From an uncultured Bdellovibrionales bacterium (GTDB taxonomy: Bacteria > Bdellovibrionota > Bdellovibrionia > Bdellovibrionales > UBA1609), in assembly GCA_937936325.1 (NCBI GenBank), contig CALGWV010000014.1, positions 1 through 33,870 of the forward strand: a stretch of 33,870 nt of DNA. The letters are read 5' to 3'. The notes under the pieces are model-generated. The model saw only the letters and a list, made by a program, of their open reading frames with translations, made no database searches and was not told where the DNA came from. A program made the position numbers and the translations under genes. Shown piece after piece: positions 9,631 through 17,649 of the stretch. Each line of letters opens with the position of its first letter. Positions within the stretch are counted from its first letter, which is position 1.

Positions 9631-10143
9631 TTAATCCCCAGAGATCGCAGCGATGCGAAAGTCTCCATAACCTGCCATCGTGGATGTATACATTATTTTT
9701 TGAATTAAATCGTATTCAATATCAGAGTCAGATTGCATGAAAATTTGACCTTTAAACTTTATAGACTTATTAATAGTGGCGATATCTCTATTCTTCTTAG
9801 CTTCAAGCTCCAGTTTTTCATAAAGGCTTTTTATAAAGTAGGGATCATTTTTATCTATATTTTTTTGATTTATTTTACCATCTTTAAGATCGGCCACATG
9901 ATGTTCTCCTAAACTGATTCTGTCTTTCGACACTACAACTAATAAGGCTTCTTCTGGCTCTTGAGCTGTATACGAAACTGGCAACTGGACACTCTCACCT
10001 GGAGGTATTTGAACTGTCGACGTCGAATACGATTTCAACAAAAAAACAATCAAAATAGTGAACATATCCACCATGGATGTTAGTTGAAGAGCAAAAGTGC
10101 TTTCTTTCATAGAGTGCTTGATCATTTTTTTAGTTAAGTTCAT
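9631..10143 (-). CDS. TolR/ExbD-like stator protein with canonical membrane Asp (AglQ/AglS-like)
   Basis: A 170-residue protein with one transmembrane helix near residues 20-40 and a periplasmic C-terminal domain, as in TolR/ExbD. The segment 'LQLTSMVDMFTILIVF' aligns with the ExbD consensus NVTPLVDVxLVL and puts Asp26 at the proton-carrying position, equivalent to the essential aspartates described for AglQ and AglS. Together with the TolQ-like protein it should use proton-motive force to drive the trans-envelope machine. GAGGAAT lies just upstream of the ATG. It sits between the second TolR-like gene and the large TPR gene with only 1-2 bases of spacing, so it is translationally linked to both. 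Confidence 0.88.
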   Translation of the reverse strand: MNLTKKMIKHSMKESTFALQLTSMVDMFTILIVFLLKSYSTSTVQIPPGESVQLPVSYTAQEPEEALLVVVSKDRISLGEHHVADLKDGKINQKNIDKNDPYFIKSLYEKLELEAKKNRDIATINKSIKFKGQIFMQSDSDIEYDLIQKIMYTSTMAGYGDFRIAAISGD

Positions 10144-10144
10144 T

Positions 10145-10705
10145 TTATTCCTCTATGACATTACCAAAAGATACATTTGGAAAAACAGATGCAGAAACAA
10201 TACTTTCTTTAGTTTTAGGGTCCACAAATGAAAAGGCCTTATCTTTTGAGACTTCCGCCCTTAATGTGTCCATAACCTCCATAATCTCTTTATATTTAAT
10301 TTTACTTGAAGGGTTTATCTTTAAAGAAAACTTATAGGGATACTTAGCTTTAAGCGCTAAAACAGACTCTCTTAATCTATCTACGTCTAAGATATTTTCT
10401 TGAGATACAATTTCTTTTTTCCAAGAAATTTTTTGATTTTCAAAAGCTTGGAGCTCCATTTTTTTGTCGTCAGCGATGAAAAGTTTGATATCCACTTGTT
10501 TTTGAAGTTTTTTCTCTGCACGTTTTGCAGCCTCTGCAACCACAACCGGAAGAGGAGTTTCAATCATAACGACCCTTACGAAGGTCACAGATAGTAATAG
10601 TATTGGAATTAGCGTGACCATCAAGGCCAATAGTGGAGCTAAATCAATTTCAAACTGATTGCTCTGATTTTTAATATCATCAATGATCTCGTCGACGTTC
10701 AACAT
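10145..10705 (-). CDS. TolR/ExbD-like stator protein lacking the canonical membrane Asp
   Basis: A 186-residue protein with a short cytoplasmic N-terminus, one transmembrane helix (~24-44) and a periplasmic domain, the ExbD/TolR layout. The segment 'FEIDLAPLLALMVTLIP' aligns with HEINVTPFIDVMLVLLI of ExbD. The position of the proton-carrying Asp is Ala27 here; an Asp is instead present at position 21, where ExbD has Asn. Either Asp21 takes over the role, or this subunit is structural and only its partner (9631-10143) carries the ionisable residue. The pairing of two ExbD-like proteins behind one TolQ-like channel is typical of AglRQS-type motors. It starts three bases after the tolQ-like stop, with only a weak AGGCGG site. 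Confidence 0.85.
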   Translation of the reverse strand: MLNVDEIIDDIKNQSNQFEIDLAPLLALMVTLIPILLLSVTFVRVVMIETPLPVVVAEAAKRAEKKLQKQVDIKLFIADDKKMELQAFENQKISWKKEIVSQENILDVDRLRESVLALKAKYPYKFSLKINPSSKIKYKEIMEVMDTLRAEVSKDKAFSFVDPKTKESIVSASVFPNVSFGNVIEE

Positions 10706-10708
10706 GGT

Positions 10709-11368
10709 TTATGCCGCCTGATTTTTTTTGTTTTCAGATAAGCGATAAACACGACTTGAAAGCAAATCTAGAATTTTAGATGAGTACTCAGAACATTGAT
10801 TCAAAATTGCATTTTGCTTCGCATGTAATATGGCGTAAAGAATCATAATAGGTATAGCCACGGTCAGACCCAAAGCTGTGGTATTCATGGCCGTAGAAAT
10901 ACCCTGAGATAAAAGCACGGATTTTTCTGCAGCCTCTGCAAAGGCAACAGCTTGGAAAGACATAATCAAACCAATAATTGTTCCTAGAAGTCCTATCAAT
11001 GTGGATACATTGGCGATCATTGCTAAGTACCCCAGACGTTTTGTGAGTTTTGGCAAGACCTCTGAGAATGAAATTTCCAAGCTTTTTCTCATGGATTCTT
11101 CATCTCTATCTGCACGTTCCACAACTGATTTAATAATATGAGCCACTGGCGAGTGTCGATTAGCATCACAATAAGTGATAGCCTCTTCAATTTGGTCTGA
11201 AAGTACGAGTCCACGAACCTGGCTTGCAAACTGATCCACTTTAATACTTTGATCAAAGAACAGACTCTTTATCCTTTCGATTGCGATCATAAGACCAATA
11301 AATCCTAAGCCTAAAATAAAAAATTCAGCCAAATAGAAGTCCGTAATTATTTTTAAAAATGCATTCAT
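10709..11368 (-). CDS. TolQ/ExbB/MotA-family proton channel protein (AglR-like)
   Basis: A 219-residue inner-membrane protein with three hydrophobic segments (about residues 12-31, 112-140 and 160-185) separated by a long cytoplasmic loop after the first, the usual TolQ/ExbB topology. The second membrane region carries the family signature 'STLIGLLGTIIGLIMSF', and the third has the 'TTALGLTVAIP' motif of the ion-path helix. It is the first gene of the nine-gene operon and has its best ribosome-binding site (GGAGGG). With the two ExbD-like proteins it should form the motor of an AglRQS-type machine. It could in principle serve a general TonB-type uptake system, but the downstream GltG-, GltD- and barrel-like genes favour the gliding/adhesion type. 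Confidence 0.92.
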   Translation of the reverse strand: MNAFLKIITDFYLAEFFILGLGFIGLMIAIERIKSLFFDQSIKVDQFASQVRGLVLSDQIEEAITYCDANRHSPVAHIIKSVVERADRDEESMRKSLEISFSEVLPKLTKRLGYLAMIANVSTLIGLLGTIIGLIMSFQAVAFAEAAEKSVLLSQGISTAMNTTALGLTVAIPIMILYAILHAKQNAILNQCSEYSSKILDLLSSRVYRLSENKKNQAA

Positions 11369-11606
11369 TAAAACCCTCCAGTTTCTTTAGTTTTATTTCG
11401 GTATATTTATAAAACTATTGAACAGAGACTTTCATCGAGTTTCCTTAACTAGCCTAGATTTTAATATATTTCTCAAGTTGGCAGCTCACTCTAAAAAGTG
11501 TATCAAGCATGGTCTTTGTTTCATATATTTGAGTTTAATTGACCAAACACTAGACGTTATGTGATTTTAGAGTAAACAACGTTAAATTTTCTCTGGAGCT
11601 TTATTT
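11369..11606. promoter_or_regulatory. Divergent promoter region between the motor operon and the DUF4153-like gene
   Basis: This 238-base AT-rich spacer separates two divergently read transcription units, so promoters for both must lie here or nearby. Several TATA-like hexamers are present on the minus strand (for example within TTTTATAAATATACC close to the motor operon), but no -35/-10 pair stands out enough to assign. I see no conserved operator. Confidence 0.45.
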
Positions 11607-13361
11607 ATGATCTCGACCCTCAAATACTTCTTGGATCAGTTGAAGAAAACTTTTATCCGCTTTCCTGAATGCGTGGCCTTATCCTTTTTATTGGGACTTT
11701 ACTCTAGTTATTTAATACAAGTGGATAGCCCAGATCGTTTCTATTTAGTCTTACTTTTAACTCAATTTATGGGTTTGCCTGTTTTCGTATTTTTGACTTT
11801 TAATTTTCAAAAATGGGGCTATGTCTCTTTAAAATCTACACTAGGACGCTTGGTTATAGGCATTTCGATACTCACTCTATTTTTTATATATTTATACTAT
11901 GGACTGAGTGATAGGATGTTTTTTCTTCAGTTTTTTCACTTAGCCTTGATTGTTCACTTATTAGTCTCATTAGGCGGCCCAAAGCCCAGTAATGAACTAG
12001 AATTTTGGAATTTCAATAGAGACTTTTTCCTTAGAGCTTTACTCTCCTTCTTTTACTCTTTGGTTTTATTTATTGGTCTGTGTATCTTTTATGCAGCCAT
12101 AAATTTACTCTTAGGAATAAATCTTCCTAAAAATATCTATGCTCAGAGTTTTGTATTTATATTTACATCTTTTCTAACAGTTCATTTTCTTGCGGGCAGC
12201 CCGACTCTTGATACTCTCACATCAAAAAAATATCCATATTCTCTTTTGGTTTTTGTGAAATATTTATTAATACCTTTAACCACATTATATGTCCTTATTT
12301 TATACATTTACTTAGGTAAGATTATTGTCACAGGGGATTGGACTAAAACTTATGTCGCTTGGCTGATCTCTGGGGTTTCCATCTTAGGGGTCTTTAACTT
12401 GCTTCTAGTCTCTCCTTTAGAAAGAGACCCCAATGAGACTTGGATCACCAAATATAAAAAATTTTTCTACATGAGCCTGATTCCCCTACTTGGAATGTTA
12501 TTTTGGAGCCTTTATCAAAGAATTTCAGAATTTGGATTAACCGAACCTCGACTCATTTTACTGTACCTTGGGCTCACATTATTATTAATCTCTATTTATT
12601 TTTTAAAGACGAATAGAACAAGTATTGATGTTATACCCAAAACTCTTCTTTTTGTTTCAGTTTTGGGTTTTATCTTTCCTCTTAACATCTATCAAAACTC
12701 GAGATGGAGCCAACAAAAGAAGCTAGAAAAATTGATGATTAAACATCAAGGTTCTCTAAATCCTGAAACAGCAAATAAATTTCAAAAGCTCACTCCGGCA
12801 GAAAATGAATCCGCAGTGAATATTATTCGATATCTAGCCAGGCACCATGGATTAGATAGTCTCAATCCCACAATTTCCAAAGAAAAAACTGAAGCCTTGA
12901 AACTAGAAAATACTAGCATGTTTTTTTCAGAATCTAAGCTCAGTTCTTTATTCGGTATATTAAAGTTAAAAACTTATAGACATACAGACAATCGTATTTA
13001 CTTAAGTACAGAACGTGGAACTCAAAAAATTGAATTCAAAAATATAAAACTTTATAAGTTTAGTTTTCACAACAATAGGAAATATGGTAAAAAAATTAAC
13101 ATTACCAATAATGACAAGAAAGAACTGAGCATTGAGTTCTCGAAAGGCCAGAACGAAATTATTGTCGTCGAGTTATTACAACAAGCTCAGACCAAAATTA
13201 GATTCAATATTAGTGAACTTTTAAAGATTAAGAAAAATTCAGATTTTAAAAACTTTAATCTACTTTTCGATAATGAAAAAAAACACCAAATTCACTTCAC
13301 TGAACTGAACACAAATGAGGGTCAACTCATACACCTTGAAGCCTATCTTTTATTGAAATAA
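11607..13361 (+). CDS. Polytopic membrane protein, DUF4153-like
   Basis: A 584-residue protein with about eleven transmembrane segments over residues 1-375 and a soluble, Lys-rich C-terminal region (~380-584). The central part ('VFVKYLLIPLTTLYVLILYIY', then 'YQRISEFGLTEPRL') carries the family features I associate with DUF4153, whose members have no established biochemical role. The ATG is preceded by GGAG at suitable spacing. It stands alone on the plus strand, divergent from the motor operon and convergent with the PilZ gene, so it is probably monocistronic. The soluble C-terminal domain is not one I recognise. Function unknown. Confidence 0.8.
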   Translation: MISTLKYFLDQLKKTFIRFPECVALSFLLGLYSSYLIQVDSPDRFYLVLLLTQFMGLPVFVFLTFNFQKWGYVSLKSTLGRLVIGISILTLFFIYLYYGLSDRMFFLQFFHLALIVHLLVSLGGPKPSNELEFWNFNRDFFLRALLSFFYSLVLFIGLCIFYAAINLLLGINLPKNIYAQSFVFIFTSFLTVHFLAGSPTLDTLTSKKYPYSLLVFVKYLLIPLTTLYVLILYIYLGKIIVTGDWTKTYVAWLISGVSILGVFNLLLVSPLERDPNETWITKYKKFFYMSLIPLLGMLFWSLYQRISEFGLTEPRLILLYLGLTLLLISIYFLKTNRTSIDVIPKTLLFVSVLGFIFPLNIYQNSRWSQQKKLEKLMIKHQGSLNPETANKFQKLTPAENESAVNIIRYLARHHGLDSLNPTISKEKTEALKLENTSMFFSESKLSSLFGILKLKTYRHTDNRIYLSTERGTQKIEFKNIKLYKFSFHNNRKYGKKINITNNDKKELSIEFSKGQNEIIVVELLQQAQTKIRFNISELLKIKKNSDFKNFNLLFDNEKKHQIHFTELNTNEGQLIHLEAYLLLK

Positions 13362-13387
13362 AACCCGAATACACTCACAAAGCACGC

Positions 13388-13960
13388 TTAGGCCGCTTTC
13401 TGTATACTTAGTTTTTTGAGATATTGAATTAAGATTTCCTCAGACTGTCCTGCAAATCCTAAAAACTGTATGTTGAGAACATGAGAGTTTTTGACATAAC
13501 TGATCACCTTGCCCCGAGCTCTAAACATTTTAGAGCCGAGCTTTAACTGTAGCTTAATAGGCTCATTTGGAATAAATCCTACATCCTCGGTAAAAACGGC
13601 CATCCCACCCTGGCCAATTTCAACAGCACTCAATAAACTCATTTTGTCTTGATGTGTGAGATGCACCATTGTTTTTAAGGACTTTCTCTCAAACCTTCTT
13701 CTTTCGCTGAGTATTGATTTTTTAGAATATTTTTGGGTGGATAGAATTTCATACTGTGATTTTGAAAACATCTCTAAATCACATAAAGGCTGCCAGCTAG
13801 ACTCATGGCTCTGTCGAATATAATCAAAGGAAGAGATTTTCTTCTCTTTAATCAAATTCCAAATCTCATAATAGCTAAAAGGGCCAAAGCCTTCATTTTG
13901 TATTAGCACATGAAAAATAAGTTTATCAAAATCAGCCACATGATTTCTATCGGTTGACAT
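13388..13960 (-). CDS. GYF-like plus PilZ domain protein
   Basis: A 190-residue soluble protein with two domains. Residues ~15-65 resemble the GYF_2 (DUF4339) fold: a 'GFGPFSYYEIWNLI' core and a Trp-Gln-Pro-Leu end. Residues ~85-185 are PilZ-like, beginning with the arginine cluster ERRRFERK, which corresponds to the RxxxR c-di-GMP motif. The second PilZ motif, normally D/NxSxxG, reads EIGQGG, so the Asp and Ser are replaced and c-di-GMP affinity is uncertain. Proteins of this kind are common in Bdellovibrio-like genomes, where c-di-GMP controls motility and predation. It could regulate the adjacent gliding-type machine, but that is inferred from proximity only. The start has no strong Shine-Dalgarno (GAGAAA). 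Confidence 0.82.
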   Translation of the reverse strand: MSTDRNHVADFDKLIFHVLIQNEGFGPFSYYEIWNLIKEKKISSFDYIRQSHESSWQPLCDLEMFSKSQYEILSTQKYSKKSILSERRRFERKSLKTMVHLTHQDKMSLLSAVEIGQGGMAVFTEDVGFIPNEPIKLQLKLGSKMFRARGKVISYVKNSHVLNIQFLGFAGQSEEILIQYLKKLSIQKAA

Positions 13961-14080
13961 GGCTTTTTCTCAAAGAAGCCTTGGTATAAATTTTTGAAAT
14001 AGAGCTCTAATCAAAGTAATTATGTCTAACTTTGAGATAAAGCGAACTTTAAGATCACACTTTATGAAATTGAATGGCCC

Positions 14081-14785
14081 TTAGTTTAAACTATAAGCCA
14101 GTTTGGCTATACCTAAATCTAATTCCTCAGCACCAGAATGGACTGTTTCAGCACATAAAATTTTAAAGCTTTCAGATTCTTTGTTTATGTAATTCACCAA
14201 GGCCACTTCGTTATCTATAAATATTAATTTTTTATTTTTATTTTTCGATTGGATTTTCCTTAAGACTTCAAGCTTGTAGCTTTTATCATCATGCTTTTTG
14301 TGCTTTTTACAATAGAGATGTTCAAGTGAGTTTAATGTGAGCCCGGAGGACTTCAGCTGCTTCTCTGTGCCTGCCCTCATCCTGCTTTGGTCCCGCCCCG
14401 TACAATAATAAATAAGGTTATTTCTGGAAAGCTCTAGAACACAGTCCTTTATTCCAACGTAGAGCTGATCTTTCCAAAGAAATTTATGATGAAAAAAATA
14501 AAGCACCCAATATCCATGAAGAGCTTTTAAAAATGATTCATCCACTTGACTATGTTTTTTTAAAATAGAGTGCGCTTTTTTGGTGACACCCCAGTCTAAA
14601 GGCCCCAGATTAAGTTGTTTCAATTCTAGCACTAACTCCGGACTCATTTTCAATAAAAACTTTGAATGCTCTTTTAAAAAATGTTCATAAATGATTTGTG
14701 ACCTTGGAGATACGTTATACAAGGTGGAGTCAATATCAAAAACAAAAACACAGTCTTTAGTTTTTGATAATTCATCTATGGTCAT
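14081..14785 (-). CDS. HAD-superfamily hydrolase (phosphatase)
   Basis: A 234-residue cytoplasmic protein with the HAD motifs in order. Motif I is DIDSTL at residues 17-22 (nucleophile Asp17, acid/base Asp19). Motif II is the Thr in YYCTGRD near residue 131. A basic residue follows near 165-175, and the acidic motif IV is FIDNEVAL near 190. The helical cap between motifs I and II is of type C1 size. Substrate is unknown; phosphoglycolate-like or nucleotide phosphatases have a similar layout. The ATG has AGAGG seven bases upstream. It lies 64 bases after the symporter gene on the same strand and may be read from the same promoter, though a hairpin separates them. Confidence 0.8.
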   Translation of the reverse strand: MTIDELSKTKDCVFVFDIDSTLYNVSPRSQIIYEHFLKEHSKFLLKMSPELVLELKQLNLGPLDWGVTKKAHSILKKHSQVDESFLKALHGYWVLYFFHHKFLWKDQLYVGIKDCVLELSRNNLIYYCTGRDQSRMRAGTEKQLKSSGLTLNSLEHLYCKKHKKHDDKSYKLEVLRKIQSKNKNKKLIFIDNEVALVNYINKESESFKILCAETVHSGAEELDLGIAKLAYSLN

Positions 14786-14815
14786 AGTTAAACCTCTAAG
14801 TGCGTTCAGTAGACT

Positions 14816-14843
14816 CTCCCCATTAAAATAGAGCTTAATGGAG
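14816..14843 (-). other. Hairpin between symporter and HAD gene
   Basis: Read on the minus strand, CTCCATTAA and TTAATGGGGAG face each other across an eight-base loop, forming a nine-pair stem with a two-base bulge. No T-run follows, so it does not qualify as an intrinsic terminator. It may be a processing or attenuating hairpin. Confidence 0.35.
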
Positions 14844-14849
14844 ATAGTA

Positions 14850-16760
14850 TTAAATCATTTTCTCTAAAGAAAGAGGTCGACCTTCAAGCAAGTAGGCTTC
14901 CTTGAAAGTGGTCTTATGTATCAATACTTCATCGTCTTTCAAGTTCTGGTTTACAAGTGTCGTAATTTTCAAATGATCAGACCTTAAACCCCCTAAGATT
15001 TCACGCTGATCACTCACATAAATGATGTCACCTATATCAGCCCCAAGTTTTGCTTTTGTGTTTTTAGAAACACAAATAACACCTTCAGGTAAATTATTGT
15101 CATATACAGCAGTGATCCCTCTTAGCTTCTCACCCTTTTTAAAGTTAGGCTCGCCTCCCCCTTTGTAGGCTCGCATGGCATCTGTGATGGACCAAACTGT
15201 AAGGCCACTATGGTGATTCTCATCTTGTGCTGGAGTGAGTAAACTCACAGTGATACCAATCACCGCAGAAGCACAAATTCCAAATAAGGCACGCATATAA
15301 ATATACTTCCCGTTAATAGGACCTGATACAAACTCACTCAAAGGCTCAATCCATCCTGGAAACCAAACTGTAGCCACAGCCAGCATACTTCCAAAAATCA
15401 TGGCGGCACAGGCCCCATAAGAGTTAAAACGCTTCCAAAATACTCCCAAGAACAAAACTGTCACCATCGCTGGGATGATCACCATTATGCCCTTGTAATG
15501 AATTTCCATGAGACTCCCCCCTTTTTGCTTGTTGAACCAAATCACTAAGAGGAGGCCCACAAAAGTGGAGATCATGGAAGCCCACCTCGCAGCATACAAA
15601 AGCTGCTTGTCATTGGCTTTTGGGCTAATAAGGGGTTTGTAAATATCGTAAATCAAAACCGCGGCACAGGCGTTAATTAAAGTATCAATGGTAGACATAA
15701 GAGCTGCCATTAATGAAGCAATCACAAAACCAAAAACCCAAGGATTTTGCTTTAGTGTGGACCAACATACGACTAAAAATGTATGAAACGTATTGGCAAT
15801 ATCAATGGGCATATAACCAGGTATGGGCCCCATACCGAATTGTCTTTCCACTAGAGATTTTCCGATCCATCCCACTCCTCCAACAATCAAAGCTGAAGTA
15901 GGCATGGTCACTAAAATATTAAAAACAGCGGCTTTACGACCATCATCAACAGATTTAATGGTCAGGTATCTCATGATAAACCCTTGATTCATAAAAGCAA
16001 AAGCCACACTTCCCGCAAGAGCCTCACCCCAAAACAATCCAACAGTATTAAATTTATAATTTTCTGTCAGATGTACAAAAGGCAGCCTATGAGTGGTAGG
16101 TAACCAACCCCAAAATTGATCTAATCCGCCAAGGGCGTAGACACCTGCAAACAAAGCGATAAAGCCTGCTATGTAAAGCATGAACCCTTGAAATAAATCT
16201 GTAAAAACAACAGCAGTTTGTCCACCGTAGGTCACATAAAAACCTAAGAAGGCTGCCAAGATAGGCATACTCCAAATTTGAGGAATACCAAATAAACCTT
16301 CCGTGGCCACACCAATAGAAAAAAGATTATAACCAATATAAAACAGCATATAAGCCAGTAAAATAACCAATGACAAATATCTTGCCGTGGAATTAAAACG
16401 GCGATGAAAATACTCAGGAATAGATTTAATACGTGCGTAGTAAATAATGGGCAACCAACCAAAAAGAAAAAACGGCAGCACAAACCAATCATTGGTGTAG
16501 CTCATTGTACTGCTCATTCCAGTGTTGTAGCCTTGCTCTGAATATTTTAAAAAACTATAAGACCCAATTCCTGTGGCGACCATACTGGCAGCCGGTAGCC
16601 ACCAAGAGAACCTTTGCCCGCTATAAAAGAAGTCATTGATATTTTTATTAAATCGCGCAAAATACCCCCCAAACAAAGTGATGACAGACACATAGGCTAT
16701 CACCACACCAATCACAACTAAGACTGATGTATCGCTTAAATTTAAACTCCAACTCTCCAT
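14850..16760 (-). CDS. Sodium/solute symporter family (SSS) transporter with extra C-terminal domain
   Basis: A 636-residue inner-membrane protein with about 13 transmembrane helices in residues 14-510 and family features of sodium:solute symporters: 'VFTDLFQGFMLYIAGF' in the sixth helix, 'STIDTLINACAAVLIYDIY' in the ninth. The substrate cannot be read from sequence; sugars, amino acids and carboxylates are all possible. After the last helix there is a ~120-residue soluble cytoplasmic tail with a small beta-rich portion (GDIIYVSDQRE... onward) not usual in short SSS proteins. The start has a GGGGTG site eight bases away and is two bases after the stop codon of the small membrane gene upstream, so the two are co-translated. 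Confidence 0.87.
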   Translation of the reverse strand: MESWSLNLSDTSVLVVIGVVIAYVSVITLFGGYFARFNKNINDFFYSGQRFSWWLPAASMVATGIGSYSFLKYSEQGYNTGMSSTMSYTNDWFVLPFFLFGWLPIIYYARIKSIPEYFHRRFNSTARYLSLVILLAYMLFYIGYNLFSIGVATEGLFGIPQIWSMPILAAFLGFYVTYGGQTAVVFTDLFQGFMLYIAGFIALFAGVYALGGLDQFWGWLPTTHRLPFVHLTENYKFNTVGLFWGEALAGSVAFAFMNQGFIMRYLTIKSVDDGRKAAVFNILVTMPTSALIVGGVGWIGKSLVERQFGMGPIPGYMPIDIANTFHTFLVVCWSTLKQNPWVFGFVIASLMAALMSTIDTLINACAAVLIYDIYKPLISPKANDKQLLYAARWASMISTFVGLLLVIWFNKQKGGSLMEIHYKGIMVIIPAMVTVLFLGVFWKRFNSYGACAAMIFGSMLAVATVWFPGWIEPLSEFVSGPINGKYIYMRALFGICASAVIGITVSLLTPAQDENHHSGLTVWSITDAMRAYKGGGEPNFKKGEKLRGITAVYDNNLPEGVICVSKNTKAKLGADIGDIIYVSDQREILGGLRSDHLKITTLVNQNLKDDEVLIHKTTFKEAYLLEGRPLSLEKMI

Positions 16761-16761
16761 C

Positions 16762-17079
16762 TTAGTTCACCCCGGTGCTGTAGGTTGCTGTGTTCAGTGC
16801 TAGATAAATCCAAACCCAATGTGCGATTGCAAAATAAAAAAATCCGCCTATTAAAAAATAAAACCACTTTCTATGCTTGTGATAGCTCAACTGGCAAGCT
16901 TCACTTTTTAAAACGATGTAGATCCCCACAAAAAAAACGACACCCCCCAGACCATACTGATAGAGATAGCTTGCCCATGGGCTGGCAGCTCCAAATGTTT
17001 GAATCACCCACCTGGGAAAAAAATAAATAAATAAGGGTATTACTATTAGACTGAGAGCCAGTATTTTTTTTTCTTTCAT
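16762..17079 (-). CDS. Small membrane protein co-transcribed with the SSS transporter
   Basis: A 105-residue protein with three hydrophobic helices (about residues 6-24, 40-60 and 74-95), a short basic loop rich in His and Lys (YHKHRKW), and little else. The ORF track starts at a TTG two codons upstream; the ATG at 17079 is the more likely start, although its ribosome-binding site is weak. It ends just before the symporter start, so it may be an accessory or small subunit of that transporter. I do not recognise the family. Confidence 0.7.
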   Translation of the reverse strand: MKEKKILALSLIVIPLFIYFFPRWVIQTFGAASPWASYLYQYGLGGVVFFVGIYIVLKSEACQLSYHKHRKWFYFLIGGFFYFAIAHWVWIYLALNTATYSTGVN

Positions 17080-17185
17080 GTCCAAGAGTATGACTTTGAG
17101 TTTTAAGAAAAGATACTTGTGGCTGGGAGCTTCAAGAAGAGTTAAAGCTTTTTTGACTTTAAAATTGAATTAGATGATTATGCGT

Positions 17186-17380
17186 TTTTTTTGAGCGAGC
17201 CTTTGAAATAGAATTTGAAGTTTATCTGTAAAGAAGTAAGCCCACTTTCGGCCGCAACGCGTCTCCTCGAATTGCTATGAGTACACATCACACCCCACGA
17301 TACGCATCGCCACGACGTTCAAATGCTTCCTTCTTTACAGATAAACTTCAAATTCTATTTCAAAGGCTCGCTCAAAAAAA
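17186..17380. repeat. Near-perfect 56-bp inverted repeat around an 83-bp spacer
   Basis: The arms 17186-17241 and 17325-17380 are reverse complements over 56 bases with one mismatch; the outer 51 bases match perfectly. Each arm begins with a run of seven T (or A) and GAGCGAGCC. The spacer is visibly more GC-rich than its surroundings. Because both ends close with A-runs when read outwards, it is not an intrinsic terminator in either direction. Possible identities are a MITE-like or palindromic element, an invertible segment, or a long hairpin RNA. No recombinase or transposase gene is in the window. Confidence 0.9.
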
Positions 17381-17395
17381 GTATTTACTAGGACC

Positions 17396-17431
17396 TGTCC
17401 CGAATTCGCTCTAGTGGTTGTGGAAGCTTCA
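17396..17431 (+). repeat. Dispersed repeat, copy A
   Basis: TGTCCCGAATTCG (17396-17408) occurs again at 33532-33544. The adjoining 23 bases (17409-17431, CTCTAGTGGTTGTGGAAGCT...) match 20 of 23 bases at 19903-19925. Both copies of the 23-mer lie shortly downstream of an inverted-repeat element. The remaining stretch to the XRE start at 17650 is very AT-rich, with two TATAGT hexamers at 17621 and 17635, and probably holds that operon's promoter. Confidence 0.6.
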
Positions 17432-17649
17432 TCTCAGAAGTTAGGACTCTAGAGCCACGCCACCTGCTTGCTTCTTGAAGAGCTTTATCTCAATCTAATA
17501 CGGGATAAGTTCGAGTCCTTCTTGGTCATTCACCTCTATTATCTCCAGGCTGCACACGAGCCATTAATTATACTATTTGGTAGAATTATATTTTTATTTA
17601 TTATTGTTTTTAGTAGAATTTATAGTTTATTTATTATAGTATATATTAT

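Noticed and set aside
17186-17380. Inverted repeat as a bidirectional terminator
   Set aside because: Both outward ends carry A-runs rather than T-runs, and the arms are far longer than terminator stems.
17510-17518. TTCGAGTCC resembling a tRNA T-loop
   Set aside because: The flanking bases do not form a T-stem and no acceptor, D or anticodon arms can be found.
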